Numbered from the stretch's first letter, positions 37,677 to 51,403 are shown. The stretch: DNA of 64,000 nucleotides from Calliopsis andreniformis (GCF_051401765.1 NC_135071.1:8658961-8722960), one strand, 5' to 3'. Numbers and translations: made by a program. The notes: a model not told the origin generated them from the sequence alone.

Positions 37677-40600
37677 TTGACGTCTATTTTACTTTAAGCC
37701 TCTGGATTAGATTATCAGAATTTTATGAAATTTGATATGGTGGCTTCTGTATATGGGACATTGATGCTATTAAAATTTCAATTTTAGTAATCACTTGAGA
37801 GGGACCCCACATCCCTCATGGTACCCCATGATATCCCAACCATATTTCAGAAGAGATTCAGGTTACAACAAATTTTATTGTACCAAGTTTTTAGCATATT
37901 ATGAAAAAGTACTACTGCTAAACGCAGTGTTATTAAATTTTCAACAAGACCAACAAATTTTGAGTTCCCATCATAAATTACCTTTTCCCTAACTGGTCTG
38001 AAGTTTATTTCTTCGTAGCCAGACGAATATATGAAGTGGTTAAAAAGTAGTATCAGAGAGAGGGAAAGAGCGGCGCTGTGTAAGCTGGGAAAGAAGCGTG
38101 AAAGGATCACTGGGCGTGTCCAGACAGTTCGAATCGAAAACCCGCTGGTTTATTAAGGCAGCAGGGTCAATGGTGTTCCACCAGTTACGATAAAGGCAGT
38201 ACATTCCCTTTACTACTCAAACTTAAAGCCGTATCACGCGAACTCCAACGAAACTTTCACGTGCTGGCTGGCCCATGACATTTCCCCGATGCGCCCATTC
38301 CTTGCTTAATGTAATTCCGCGAATTAGTTCGACGTCAACTTTCAAAACGAGATAACCTGGCAATGCATGCCGAGACTTGGACACCCGAGTAAAAGTTTCC
38401 TGGAACCGTTGCAGGAAAATCGATACTCGTCAGCCGTCGTGAAGTCAAGTTGGAAAAATGTACTGAGATACAATTGCTATAGGTATAATAAGTACGTAAC
38501 AGGAGGAATAGAAGCCATGTTAGGAACTTTTTGATTGGGGATCTATTGATATTAGGGAGAGTTGAAAATTTTAATTTTATTATTTAAGATACTTTTTCTT
38601 TTTGTTTTAAGGCTTTGGAAGCAAGACAGTCTTTGAAATACATATTCAGTAGACAGTTTAGTGTTATAGTTAGTTGTTACAGAGCGGATGTTCAGTTTTT
38701 GTCATAAGGTATTGATGTGTCCTATTCTTAGTTTCGTAATAATTCTTTGTGTTTTCTTTGATGATACTTTCCAAGTATCATCGTAGTTAGTACCTAACTA
38801 TTTAAGAAACTGTTCCTATTCCTATCCTATAATTTGTATCGGAATTATTATTTGATGTTGTAGCCTGATGTTTCATAGGTGTTTCTGGATAAATGGTCCA
38901 GAAAAAATTGAACTTTTAACACTAACCATCGAATAGCACATTGTTTTTCGAACTTCCATACAGCACATTGGGTCTTTCAGGTTTATTGTGAATTTCACAT
39001 CTTTTGAATATATAAACAATTCTGTAAAAGTTCATTGGAATATTTTCCAGTGTATAGTTTAAAATTATAATATTCAAATGTTACAAAAAATTAAGGAACA
39101 TTTTTGTTCCTAATTATATTCTGGTTCAGAAATCAGTATTTTGCTAGTGTCATTCCAGGGTTAAAAGTCTTATCCAACAAACGACAGACTTATTTTATTT
39201 TTTTATGCTCTATTTCTATATTATAAATTCAATTCTATCTCTTATATAAAGAACATTAATACTATTAATGTAGATTGACAGTTTGTCGGCGGATGACGAC
39301 ATTTGACGTCAAACTGAATGCTGCTGTCTGGTATGGATGATGCTAAATACCGTCAAGTGTCACAAGTGTAAAGTATATATTATTTTATGCATTCTAAATT
39401 TTATTTTTAAAGGTTTCAAAAATGGATTATTATACTTATGTAGAGGTATGAGTAAACTAATAAAAGAAATAGGTACGATATTGTTCATATATTAGGAAAA
39501 AAACAGATTAAAAAAATTAAAAAGGTTAAAAAGATTACTATATTTTATTACTTCTAGACCATACTGTATCTCTATTTATATACCCTTTTCAGTTTCCTAA
39601 AATACTCAACAACACTAGAAGTAATTTTCCTGTCTCTTTAAGTACACAACTATCTTCTATACATATATGTTAGCAATACTTTTACCAAGAACAAAGGACA
39701 AAATTAATATCCAAAGAACCACAACCATCGAAGAAGAACGAAGAGAAAGAAGCATTTTGAAATCCAATAGTCTGGTTCCAAGCTCCAATTTTAGCCCGTC
39801 GTTTGCTTCATAATTCACGATAACGAGACAAGACAATGTCGAACGATGGGTCAAAACGCGGGAGAAGAACGACTAAGAGAGATATTTAAAATTTCAGGCG
39901 TGCGGGGCTGAAATTAAGTTTTAACGAATGTCGAGGTATAACGAGTTGAAAAGGCGACTTTATCAACGCGCGCTGCGTACCTAGTACTGGTCTCATGAAT
40001 CGTGTACCCAGTTGGTCCGTGCTATCAGTTTGCTAATCAAATAGCACCATCCACATAATTTGTTTAAACATCATTATAAATCATTACGCGAGTTAGCTTA
40101 TCTTGAGTGCTGATTCAGTGAAATTAGCGTTACTTCGTCTCGGTAACTCGTTGTTCCTCACTAAAGCAGAGTGAGAGCCTGATAAAAGGTCCTAAGATCT
40201 TTCGGACATAGAATTTTCCTGGAATTAGAAACTTGCCCCTGGATATCGCTTATTTGCTACCACACAAATTTTCTGTTTCTGAGTTATTAGTACTGGAAGC
40301 ATGGCTTTTGTATTAAATAGTGATATTGTCTTATTTTTCTAAAAATCATCATTTTTTAGTTATGTCATGTTGCAGCAAATGCATTCCTAGATGGATATTG
40401 ATTATGTTTTACACTATTCAGAAAAAAATTTTAAAAGTAAGTAGTAGCAGAAATACCATTGCTTAATTAGTTATTCATTCTAAAACGATAAATAAATTCT
40501 AGAAATATTATAATACTTTAGAGGTGTAAAATATTGTCTATCTTACGTTTCATTCATCACCCCTGTATGAGACTCCTAAAAGCTAACTTAATGAACTCCA

Positions 40601-42470
40601 TCTGTTGTTCTTTCGCTTTTAGGCTATATTTTAGAAAACAATGCGCTTAAAGTTATAAATCTCCTTTATTTTATGGTGATGACGGAATGCATTTCGAAAG
40701 GTTCATATTTTGATAATAAATCAATATTAAAAATGGAAATTGTTCAGCTAAATTAATGTAACTTAAAGTTGTAGGTGTGTAATTGGGAATACAGATGAGT
40801 TTAGACCTGAAGGGTACCACGAGGAGAAGGGAATCCTTCTCGAATCTGACAGGTGTTGCTACGCAACACATTGTTATTAGAGATTTAATTGTGTGGTTGG
40901 TACGAAATACATCAGTCAATACGTGGTGCTTTTCAGACGTTGCAATCTACTCTATACAAATGGAGTCCAAATTCAACTGCTCTGACCGATGCTTCACTTC
41001 GTGGAGAACTAAACTATACAGCACATGAAACTATGATCCTACTTAATGATGAACCTTCTTAAGATTCAAGAGCCCAAGAATCATCAAGTTACAATCTTTC
41101 CTGAATTTGAAACTCAATTTTCTGTAATATTTTCTAAATAAGTGTTGAGACATAGTGTCCCATGATGTATGGACGAGGTGTTCAGTAAATTAGAACTTAC
41201 ACAAATTTGAAATGGAAAGTAAATACAGTGATGAATATTTTATACTTGTATGCTTTAGAAGTAGTTGTCAAATGTCTAAGTTAAACCGTTGAGAAACTCA
41301 AGGCCGAATGAAAGATAATTATCCAATATAGGGAATAGCTATAAGTAGCGATTGCTTCCTCAAGGCAATCGAAGAGGAAAGTGTCTTTTCGACTTGAAGA
41401 TGATTTAGCTGGCAGAGAAATAGACTGCTATAACATGACAGTCAGTGAAAAGCTAATTTCTCTTGAAACAAAGAGAAGATGTAAAATAGAAATTACTTCA
41501 TTTGCGATTCGAGTGACAAAATTTGGAAAACAAGATAAGTAACTTTCTACCAACTTTAAGATGGAATATACTGCGTTTCATGACTATACATGTATAGTTA
41601 CTCTAGACCTTTAAATTCTTATATGTAGTACTTATATATTTTCCTTCGCCTTCATCGTCTCATTTCCAAGTTTTATGTTTCATTCTAACCTAGTTCCCTC
41701 AACTTCAATACAAAAAATAAAATATTTTTAACATTTAAATATCTGGATTTAAACATTCTTCGTGAACAAATTCATGGGTGACTTTAACCCTTATGTTAAT
41801 AACCAGATACCCAGGTACCGTTTTCCCCAATGGCGACAGTTTCATTAAGTGGTTAATGACATTAGGATTAAATTCTATCTCGACTAACGTCGATTACTCT
41901 GGAACCAATTAGGAGATATGTAACTTATGATATTATTGTACATCATTGAGTAACCATATTAATAGTACAATTTCTTTATATCGTACATCGATAACTAGAT
42001 CACTCTGATAAATAACGAAGGGCCCGCTGTTCGGGCATTTCAAAACGATGCTGAAGAGGATACCGTGGCAATGGGCTCTTGTATAAGAATCTTGTATTGT
42101 GTCACAGAAATTATGAAAGTCTCGAGGCAGGTTTTGGAAGCATCGGCCGACACGGTACCGTACTGACCACCTGCTAACGAAAGTTTGATTTATGGCCTTT
42201 CCTTTGAGGAAATTCACTGCATTCCCTTTCAGCCGATCTTTCTGGTAACTCAAGATCGTAAAATGCTAGCTAAGGAACTCTTTTCTGGCACAGGAAAAAG
42301 ACAGGAGCAACTGCAAAATTTTAGGAGCAGCAGTGTGAAAATAATGAAACATTTACACGTGACTACTAGATATGCACTGGCAAGATTACTATTCGTATTC
42401 CCACCTCATATACATATATGACAATGCCTTGTAATTTAAAGTTATGCTTTGACTGAAGCAACTAATGAGC

Positions 42471-42641
42471 AACATTTTGTCTCCTCTTAATGCTTACGTG
42501 TAAATAAAAAAACTATGCGTTTTAGGAGAACATATTATGTATTTGAATTCATTATTGTTTTTGTGTTCTAGACTCCAAAACATTTTGTCGCCTTTTGTTG
42601 CTTATAGCGTGCAAATAAAAACTATGCGTTTTGTGAAAGAC
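42471..42641 (+). repeat. Tandem duplication, 108-bp period
   Basis: Positions 42471-42531 and 42579-42641 share AACATTTTGTC, GTGYAAATAAAA and ACTATGCGTTTT. This is a local direct duplication with moderate divergence. Confidence 0.7.
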
Positions 42642-44899
42642 AAAATACCTGCTATCAGACAATTTTTGAAACTCTTATTCGAAGGATGCTTAATTCTTTT
42701 AATTAAAATGTCAAACAGGAATCAGCGTTCCTGATGGGGTGACCTAAAATTAACATATGTAAATAATAATAAGTAATTTTAATCCTAACGTTGCAGAAAC
42801 AAAAACACAAGCAATTAAAATGAATAAAAATTTAAGCTTCATTAACTTTTCAAATCTACAAGATGATGGAGTCCCTTAAAAATCCAAGTTCCATTTACAA
42901 TATACAAAGTGTTCACAAGTTAAAGGTGTCTTGCCAATCCCTTATTAATCCACGAGGCTCAATATTCAGTGCCACATTTCAAGGCAAACAAGATCGACTC
43001 ATAATTCAAGCAGCCTGCCTTGCGAACGCTCAAACGCGTTCAGAAACCTCGAAAGCTTCAAAATAAAGCGCGTGAAGAAGCTTTCTTCACGGTATGGTAA
43101 TGGTTGGAGTCCTCGTAAATTTCATACCTCTTTCAAATAATCAACCCCAAGTCATCGTAAAACAGTGTAGGGTAGTTCAAATAAATAGGTATATGGCAGT
43201 CCAGCAAATGAGCAAAGATCGGCAAACAGGCGGATGGCTATTAAAAAGAACGATCAACCTTGAAGAAGCCAAAGCGGCTCTCTCGCGAGCATACGCGTTT
43301 CCCATGAAATTAATGAAACCGCCTCGTGCTTCCGGAAGTGCGCAGCCTGTCAGGCGCCAGGAAGTCATGACACGGCCCTGCCGCTCCACGTGGATCGCGT
43401 ACGATCATTCATATGTACACGTGCGCGTCAACAGCACGCTGTTGCACACGATCGGTTTTTTAAATAATCAACAGAACCTACCGGTTCTTTTGCATCGTAA
43501 TAATTGTTTCCTCGAAGGTCTGAGGATTCCTTTTGTACAATATCGGACGAAGAACCGGAATTTTAGCATTGATAGTGCCTCGAATTATATAGTGCCTTCC
43601 GCCCGCGCAGGTATTAATTACATAAGCTAAGTATGAGATAAGGCGATGCTAATTTTTGAAAACTATAGAAAATATTCGATTTTCTAATAGTTTGTGCTGC
43701 GGGTGTCTTACGATTATGCGTTCGAGAACTGCGCACTCCACGTCGTTTTAATTATTTAAATGATTTTTCATTGTTATCATATTCATTTCGAATTCATCTT
43801 CTTTAACGCGTCAACAAAAAGTTTCCGAGGAAACTAAGTAGTTTTAGTTTGAAATCAACTTTTGCAGTATTCTTTTAACATGTCGATATGCACGCTAAAT
43901 TGAATGCAACTTAGATGAATATTATTTCTATGTCATTTTTATATTTATTCTAAAGAGATTTCTTATTTCTCATAGTTATGGCTATAAGTTTTTGTTAATG
44001 GATATCTTTTTTATTTAAGGATCTAGAGAGTTTCAGAATAGCTGCAAACAAAAAAATGTTGGTGAATAACTTTAGGGAATGTCATGTGACACGTGCCATA
44101 TAAGTATAAGTATCATGAATCTTACAGAACATTTGAATTTTTCATTTTTTCTAAATTAAAGCAAAATCGTATAAATAAAAATTCGAGTAGTAGGTAATAT
44201 GAGACAGCATTCTTTTTGAGACAAATAAGTTATATAGTGGTGTTAAAGCGTTAATGAAGAAGTTTTAATAACACAAATGTCAAATGAAACAACTTACTGA
44301 TTTTAAAAACATATTAATGTCTCACATTACTATAATCGGTCATTTTACTTTTAGTCATATCACACTTCGAAAACCATATGTACGTGCAGAAACTTCTTGT
44401 TACAACAAAAAACATCTACAAACAACATAACAACCGCTGTTATGGCATAATATTATAATATTCCTAATACCTAATTTCTAATAATTGTTAAAGATGTTAA
44501 TATCATCTATAGCTAAAAACCTTGGTTTATTTCTATCTCTTCTTTTAATTTAATGTAACATTAACAAGTGTAAAAATTGTGAGCCATGTGCGGGTGATAC
44601 AGTAGTTGATTTATAAATATTTTAAAAATTGTCGTCCGATTATGTACAAGGATAGCGTTACAAAAAAATAGAAAGCCAGGTTTGATCAAAACATCAATAC
44701 CTTCGATTGCTAGCAGTAACGATCAATACCGCTTTTCCCATACCTTGTTTGTCAATTTAGTCGCGTACACACACCGTTCATAAAAATATTTTGTCGACTG
44801 TTCCGGTCAACATGATTGAAAGTCGTGACACCTGAGGTTAGGCCGAATAGCTATGTATTGCGCCGCACCGCTCTCTTCGTATCGAGCAAAGCAGCAATC

Positions 44900-45858
44900 C
44901 ACCGGAAACTAAGCTAAACTAAGCTATGCTATGCTATGCTAAGTTTCAAAATATTTGCTACAATAGAATACATACGTAACCATTCCCACTAAAAGCTAAA
45001 CAAGGCTATGTTATATTCTTTTTCGAGAACTATTTCATTAGCTAGCCATAGCACAAGATTGCGTTTTTTTTTTATTTATTTTTTTTTAGGAAGACACAGT
45101 TTTAGCTTGGAAAAACAGAACAGCTCACAATTAGCTTAGCCTTTGGTAGAAAGGGAATATATTCCATGCATCTGTGGTTGTAAGGCAAAATGACCCAATT
45201 GACAGGAAGAGGTGTTAGGTGTCCGCCTCCGATTACTTTGGTTCTCAGATGTTATCGAGGTCCGAAAAATAAGAGCTACATACTTTTTTATATTGCCCTG
45301 TAGCTGACGTTAAGAACATCATTGACCCACCAAGATATATACAAATTACATTTATGCCAGGTTTCATAATAATCTTTGGGCTAACTTTAAGCTATCATTC
45401 GTTTTCATCTTATCAATTTTGAGGGGTAGTTTACCCTCTAATAATATACGAAAACGAACTAATATAGAAAGACAAGTAGGTACTAATTTTTCAGTCTTCT
45501 ACAACATATCTGGGAACCAAAACAATCCAAGGCGAACATCTGAAAACTTTTCCATGTAAGTCACATACTTTTATTTCTGAGATATTGGTATTTAAAGTAT
45601 TTAATTTCAACACTGTCTGATGGATTTGTGTCTTTTTGAATCCTTATTTTTAAGTGAAACAATTCTTTTAATGTCCTTTCTTCTTTCTAAAAATATAAAT
45701 TCTATATTCTAGATCTCAATTAAGACCTTAACTTGAATTCCTTGAAAATGTGACATACGTCGTTTTGTCTTACAGCCACAGATATACTGTATTGAAGTAA
45801 ATATTTTTAGACTTAGCATAGCATAGTTTAGCATAGCTTAGCTTAGTATCCCGGTGGG
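44900..45858. mobile_element. Foldback element with CTATG-rich arms, split by another element
   Basis: The arm 44900-44966 contains AAGCTATGCTATGCTATGCT. The arm 45791-45858 holds its inverse (AGCATAGCATAGTTTAGCAT). The 610-bp CTGTGGTTG element ends at 45781, ten bases before the right arm. It therefore sits inside the foldback element and is younger. Confidence 0.65.
45172..45781. mobile_element. CTGTGGTTG-family element, long copy (610 bp)
   Basis: The terminal inverted repeats are CTGTGGTTGTAAGGCAAAAT and, read inward from the right, CTGTGGCTGTAAGACAAAAC. The right half matches the short copy at 35941-36188. I see no transposase, so it is non-autonomous. The flanks (GCAT/ATAT) do not give a clean target duplication. 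Confidence 0.75.
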
Positions 45859-46649
45859 TTCCCGGTTTAAGTTCTGTCTCTAGTACAAAGCTCTCAAACA
45901 GTTGTGAAACGTGCCTCTTGCGCTTCCTGTTCCTTTGAAGACATACTGACAGGTGGTAACTTTTAATAAGTTGGAAACTATCACAGATCTCTATGAAGTA
46001 AAAATAATTTTAAAAAGTTGGAATCGCTGCAAATATTACTTTTACTGAATTTAACATAACAATCAAAGTGTTAAATAATGAAGTTTATTTCCCATTTTAA
46101 ATCGAGATTTAAAGTAAAGTACATTTAAAGAAAAATATAGTGTAAATAACTAGACACTAAAATGATGACCTCATATCGAAAATTAAAATTTTCTAGTAAA
46201 GGGGATATCTTCATTTTGCACAAGAACCGTTTTTCTTCCTTTTTTTTGTAATACTAATAACTGTAAAACAACTATTTCTCAGTTATATTATTCTTGCAGC
46301 AAATGAGCGATACGATATAAACAAAGATACTTGAGGATTAATAATAAGTAATTTATCTATCATATGCTTAAGATACTTTAGAATTATGTTTTCCAAACAG
46401 CTGTAAAAATGCAATATAATCAAGTTTTCTCGACTATCAAACTAGGAAAACACCTTGAAAGTGAATTTGACTTAAAATTTAGAAACTTAAAATCCACGTC
46501 ACTGTGGACATATTTTGTTTAGCCTTCGAACAAAAATAGTCAATCTAGACAATTATTCTATATTTATCTCTTCTTCTTATGAAGCATTCATGTTAATAGC
46601 CAAAAAAACATTTCTCAATACGAAGGTCAACTGCTTCGAGGATTTGGCA

Positions 46650-46883
46650 AATTCAGAAACATACCAGGTTTCACCAAAGCAGTCAAAGAGAAGGTCCACT
46701 ATATGCTTTGGACCATTTCATGGGGTTCGTAACAAGTAACGTGGCAAAAGATGCCTACGATTAAATAAGAAGCTAACGATACAAGCCATGTATAATCTAC
46801 TCGAGCATTTGCAGCACGATAATGATCCGACGCGGAAGATATGGAGAGATATACTGTTTCGTGTAATAATAATACTAATTTGA
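46650..46883 (+). pseudogene. Tc1-like transposase fragment
   Basis: One frame, interrupted by a TAA at about 46737-46739, carries an ICFGPFHGV-like segment, then YNLLEHL and QHDNDPTRK. These align in order with the Tc1-family landmarks VWGCFxxxG, Y..iLe..L and fQqDNDPkH, the last containing the second catalytic Asp. The first and third catalytic residues and the terminal repeats were not located. The call rests on order and spacing of short motifs. Confidence 0.45.
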
Positions 46884-49684
46884 AGCAATAAGTCTTAAAG
46901 CCATAAACTTCCAACTAAAGTGGAATTCATTTGAAGTACTATATCCGCAAGAGAACAGCAACATTTCCTTCTGTGATGTTTACATTTTAACTTCTTCAGA
47001 GAATTTAATGCTTCTTAACTGCATTACAATTTTTTATTTCCTTAATACCACTGTAGAATCAAGTACAATGAAACTACCTTTCATTTTTACCGTTGCTAAT
47101 TGTACGTACTATTCAATTTCTTCAAGTTTCTTCGATTCTTTAATCATGTTAGAGCAAATCAAAGTATGTAATATGGAAATTGTCTATATTTCTAAAAATG
47201 ATTAACTGTTTTATTACTAAATCATAGCAATTCTCTGTAGAATGACTCATATTACTAAACTTCAGACAGGAACAGGAATAGATAATAGAAGAATATTCAC
47301 ACGAGTGATTCACTTTCCATTAGAACCTATTGCGTGTTCTGTTGCATCTCATTCACAGAACTAACGATTCATAAATTAAAACAGTGTGTTCTTAGAATTA
47401 TTATTGTAGCCTTTCAAACACCGAACTGACTAACTCTAAGTTCCGTAAATTTTTCAATTCTATTTTAATATATCATTAATGCATTAGATTTCAAAGCTAA
47501 AAAGATATGCAATTAAGGATACGTAAAATATACGAAATAAATTGATTACTATTAAGCAAGAAACAAACTCCTATTTAAGTCCCATTCTATTACTCAAGTT
47601 TATGCAAATCTGAATTTGCATAAACTTTCGCAGTCTAACTACAACCTGACCTGTTTCACAGGCTCTCGAATCCCAACCCAAATGCTCGTACTTCACGGAC
47701 ACCCAGTATATGTATAAGGTCTTTCGTGCCTGACCCGAAAATCTGCATTCACCGAGAATCTCCCAAAGCAACAATTAGAATAACAGTGCCAGCCTTGAAG
47801 ATGATCTACGAGGGCGCAATATATTTCTCGGTCGAATGGAACCGTCGACGCAAGAAAGGAAAGTGCAGCACCTGGTCCTCGCTTGACCTAACTCAACTTG
47901 ATCCGGATGCTCTACACTCTATTCAGATCCGCGTCTTTTCACCATGGATAACATTTGCGAAAGATCTCGCAAAGAAGGTTTAGAGCGCTGCCAGCTGCAA
48001 CGCAGGGGCCATGTTGTGAAAGCGTAGCAGTTGTCCAAAAACGTACCTGGCCCTGTCTGCCCTAATTGGCCGCTGTCGATTATGTATTTCATGCGAGCGA
48101 AGTGCTCTCGCGTTGCGATACACATCGGTAGCGGCTGCTGAGTGATTGCGTTGGGAATGCCATTTATTCTTCTCATTTGGACGTGTAACTTGTCCTCAGA
48201 AAATATTGCTGTGAAATTTATTTACTGATTTGTGGTCCTCTTTCTAAATAGAAAATTTCTGTATTTGTAGTTTATTATACCTACGGTTGATGAAAGTATT
48301 TTCTCTGACTTTCGACTATTTTATGTTATTTTTGAATCTCTTGACGCCTGCATTATGAATTGTGGAAATGACAAGTAGAAGTTTGACATGTTTCATTTAA
48401 CGTTAGTGCCATAGCCATCGATATGAGATTGAAAAGAATACATTTTGCTATGGGGATAAGAAATCGGGGGTTGTGAAACTTAAAAGAGAAGGGGAAAATA
48501 CTTGGAGCAGTTTTGCTCATTTCTGTATTATACTTATCTTACATACTTATTTATACTTATATTACATTTTTTACTGCGTCGTTGCAAAAATTAAGAATGA
48601 AACAGTTTGAGAGAGAAATAAGTCTGTAAAGATATCCTTTAATGTTATCGATTTAAGGACAATAGGAGTTTTTGTACAAGACCAAATATTAGAAAGTTAT
48701 TGAAGAATAATATAGAATACGGCTACTGAAAAATATTGGAGAGTAATATAAAAAACCTTGTGTTTATATTTTTGATTTCGTTTTCTATTCTTTTTCTATC
48801 CCTAAATATTTTAAATATTTCAAATATTTAGGGATACTCTTTAAAATTTTTGTAAATGATCGATAATCATTATACAGAGTTTTAATTTTCCTATCTCTTT
48901 CCAACTGAAAACACCTTAAGACATTTTATATTTTATAACCAATTAAAAATAATTTAAAGCAAGACAGAGTGGATTAAGAATATACAAAATAAAGTTAGCG
49001 AACATCTATTACGAATAATACGTTAAAATTAGCATAAAACAGCAATATTTGCGTGACAGTTGTCAGGAGGATAAACATCTGATAGGTGATACTATTAATT
49101 AACCAATGCTTAATTGAAGTAGTCTTAACCTTATATATAGGTCATCACATGCAAATTTCTTTATAACAACATCAGTGCAGGCGGTCTGTTATAACACGTC
49201 ATTAAAATTAATCAGTTTAATTAATTAAACATGCCAGAGTTTTGTTGCATTAAATTCAAGGCGTAAAATATTTCTGTATTTACCTCTAACACAAATCTGC
49301 TTGTAAACTACAATTTTAAGGGATGCGGCTTCAAACTTTATTTTTAAACTTCAATATTCAATATTCTAGAAATATTAATTATTCTCATACTTTTAATACT
49401 CTATTTTCATACATTCAGCTTACTAACTCTATTTTTTAAAATTTACATGATAGTAAAAATTTAAGCAATCATTAATAGTACATAAAATAAATTTGATGAA
49501 GTAATAAAAATCTTATTGTTAAATACTATATCTAATAATTTAAGAACATTTCAAAAATCGTGTAAAAGATTACTGAGAGGTGTAATTAAGATTCAGTAAT
49601 CCACGTGAGTAACTAAGACACACGAAAATATATAAAAACAAAAATCGACCCTTTTTTTAAATTCTACATGTATTTCAAAAGGGA
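46884..49684. other. Giant intron segment: no gene seen
   Basis: A GC-rich island at about 47640-48180 has open frames on both strands (85 codons each) without family resemblance. The rest is AT-rich. Confidence 0.45.
48797..48836. repeat. Perfect 15-bp stem hairpin
   Basis: TATCCCTAAATATTT at 48797-48811 is exactly inverted at 48822-48836, with a 10-base loop. It could be a short palindrome from a decayed element. Confidence 0.85.
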
Positions 49685-50037
49685 CACAACTCAAAAAACA
49701 TAATTTTTTAATTACAAGCTATAAAGTGTTATATATTTGGTAAATGCACCTCTACTCATTATAAAAAAGTTTACTAATTAAAGATCAAAATTAGAGAATT
49801 TATTTAAAGACCTCTTCAAAAATAAATTACAAAATTACTTAAATAATAACAAGAAAAACATTTAATGTAAGGTAACGTACAAGTAACGTAACTATTTTTC
49901 ATACTAATTATTCAAATAAGATAACTTTCATTAGTAAAACTACTCTTTATGTCAACCTTATGTATGTAATAAATAATGTTCTAAACACATAAATAGTTTT
50001 TCGCTTCCCCTCAAAACTATATATTTTTTGAGTTGTG
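49685..50037 (+). mobile_element. Dispersed AT-rich element, copy 2, with terminal inverted repeats
   Basis: It starts CACAACTCAAAAAACATA and ends with the inverse of CACAACTCAAAAAATATA, giving 18-bp termini with one mismatch. The interior matches 31127-31421 but carries about 55 extra bases. No coding capacity. Confidence 0.75.
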
Positions 50038-50039
50038 CT

Positions 50040-51130
50040 GCTTTCATAATAAAAAAATTTTAATAAAAAGTCTTAATAAAAACCTTAATAAAAAACAAAA
50101 AACTTCCTTGAACTATTTCGACCCAACCCAACTTTATCCTACATTTTAAATACATACATGGTCTTCGACCATGAGTCCACGATTTATAATTCGGACGAGG
50201 AGTTATGGTGTCCGACAGTTGGCCACTGCAAGTGTGCTTCTCAATATCACGAGGAAAGACAGTCGAAGAGGAGAGCAGGTGAAGTTGCGGTGGCTCTCTG
50301 CGTGCAACGTGTCTCCCTCTCTCACCCCTGGCCCTGGACACGTCCCGATTGTTGTTTCACGTGCGAACGGTATCAAAAACCGCAGTGCGAGTTGGTCAAA
50401 TTTGAAAGTTAATTCCGGGGGAAACAAGCTTCGTAAGGTGCATTCAGAAACCAGTCGCCGGAAAATTCGTCGACGAAGAAGCAAGGTGGCTGTCCAAACG
50501 CACAGGATAATTAATTAACCCCTAATATGAAGAGTTAAACGACACACTTAATATTTAAACTAAAAAGGTAACGTACAAACGATAAATGTAAAGATAAGCC
50601 ACTGGACTCACATGAAACGCTAGTATTATTTCCAATTTGGTAGAAAATATACACGAAAATGTATTTTAAGTTGAGAAAATTCGATACTTAATGTATGGGG
50701 AAATTATTAGAGAGTTTTACAATTATAGATGTACCTATATTAAATTATATAATGTGATACTGGAATTATATGATACATTGTGTTAATTTCGATATTTAAA
50801 AGAAACGTTTATTAAATATTGAATTTCACAATTTTGTAAAATGTGGAAATTTATCATTTTTACAATGTCTCGATATTTGAACAAATTAATCAACGTGTTC
50901 TAGTGTACCGATCTCACTGAACATGTTTTATTAAATATTTGAATAATTAGATAAAACAGTTTTTTAAGAATAAAACGAATACTAAATCTAATAATTAGTA
51001 TTATTTACAGTAGTATCTGAATACTAACAAGGAGAATACACCATGAACTAATAACCGATTTTGATGAAACTGAACATAATGTATCTACGTGAAAAATAAA
51101 TCGACACGTGTCCGAGCGTTTTATCGAATA
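50040..51130. other. No gene seen; GC island at 50150-50510
   Basis: Several overlapping open frames on both strands (84-115 codons) lie in the GC-rich island. None resembles a known protein, and the basic C-terminus of the 115-codon frame is compositional. The remainder is AT-rich. Confidence 0.4.
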
Positions 51131-51132
51131 GT

Positions 51133-51403
51133 CTTTAATAGTGAAGATTTCGACGTCCAAAGTTTAGCAATAATATTTCGTTAATATAAATCAGTAGAAA
51201 CTTATATAGAAGCCGAATAGTTAATAAAATCGATGAAAATTTGTTACTGCATTTTCTAACTGCATTAATTATTTTGGCTTCTATATAAGAAGCCAAATAG
51301 TTTTAATATTATCGAAATGTTACCGAAATGTTATCGAAATGTTGCTGAAATATTACCGAAATATTATTGCTAAACTTTAGACCAAAATCTTAGACTGTTA
51401 AAC
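51133..51403. mobile_element. Foldback element with internal 11-bp tandem repeats
   Basis: The arms at about 51133-51180 and 51355-51403 are inverted (shared core CGAAATATTATTGCTAAACTTT). Inside are a second palindrome (CTTATATAGAAGCC at 51199 against GGCTTCTATATAAG at about 51273) and five imperfect 11-bp units of the type CGAAATGTTAC from about 51315 to 51365. Confidence 0.7.

Larger units (their letters stand above)
36193..44899. other. Giant intron segment: no gene seen
   Basis: AT-rich, with GC-rich islands at about 38030-38430 and 43000-43640. The second contains the longest open frame of the window (43094-43630, 178 codons, plus strand). It has no recognisable domain, signal peptide or membrane segment and lies in a composition that lowers stop frequency. 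A CA/TG microsatellite and one tandem duplication are listed separately. Confidence 0.45.

Noticed and set aside
41784..41855. TTAACCCTTA ... TTAA as another piggyBac-like MITE
   Set aside because: The span is too short and the termini do not match convincingly.
43094..43630. 178-codon plus-strand open frame, the longest in the window
   Set aside because: It lies in a GC-rich island, shows no domain, and has no splice partner or resemblance to a known protein; likely chance.
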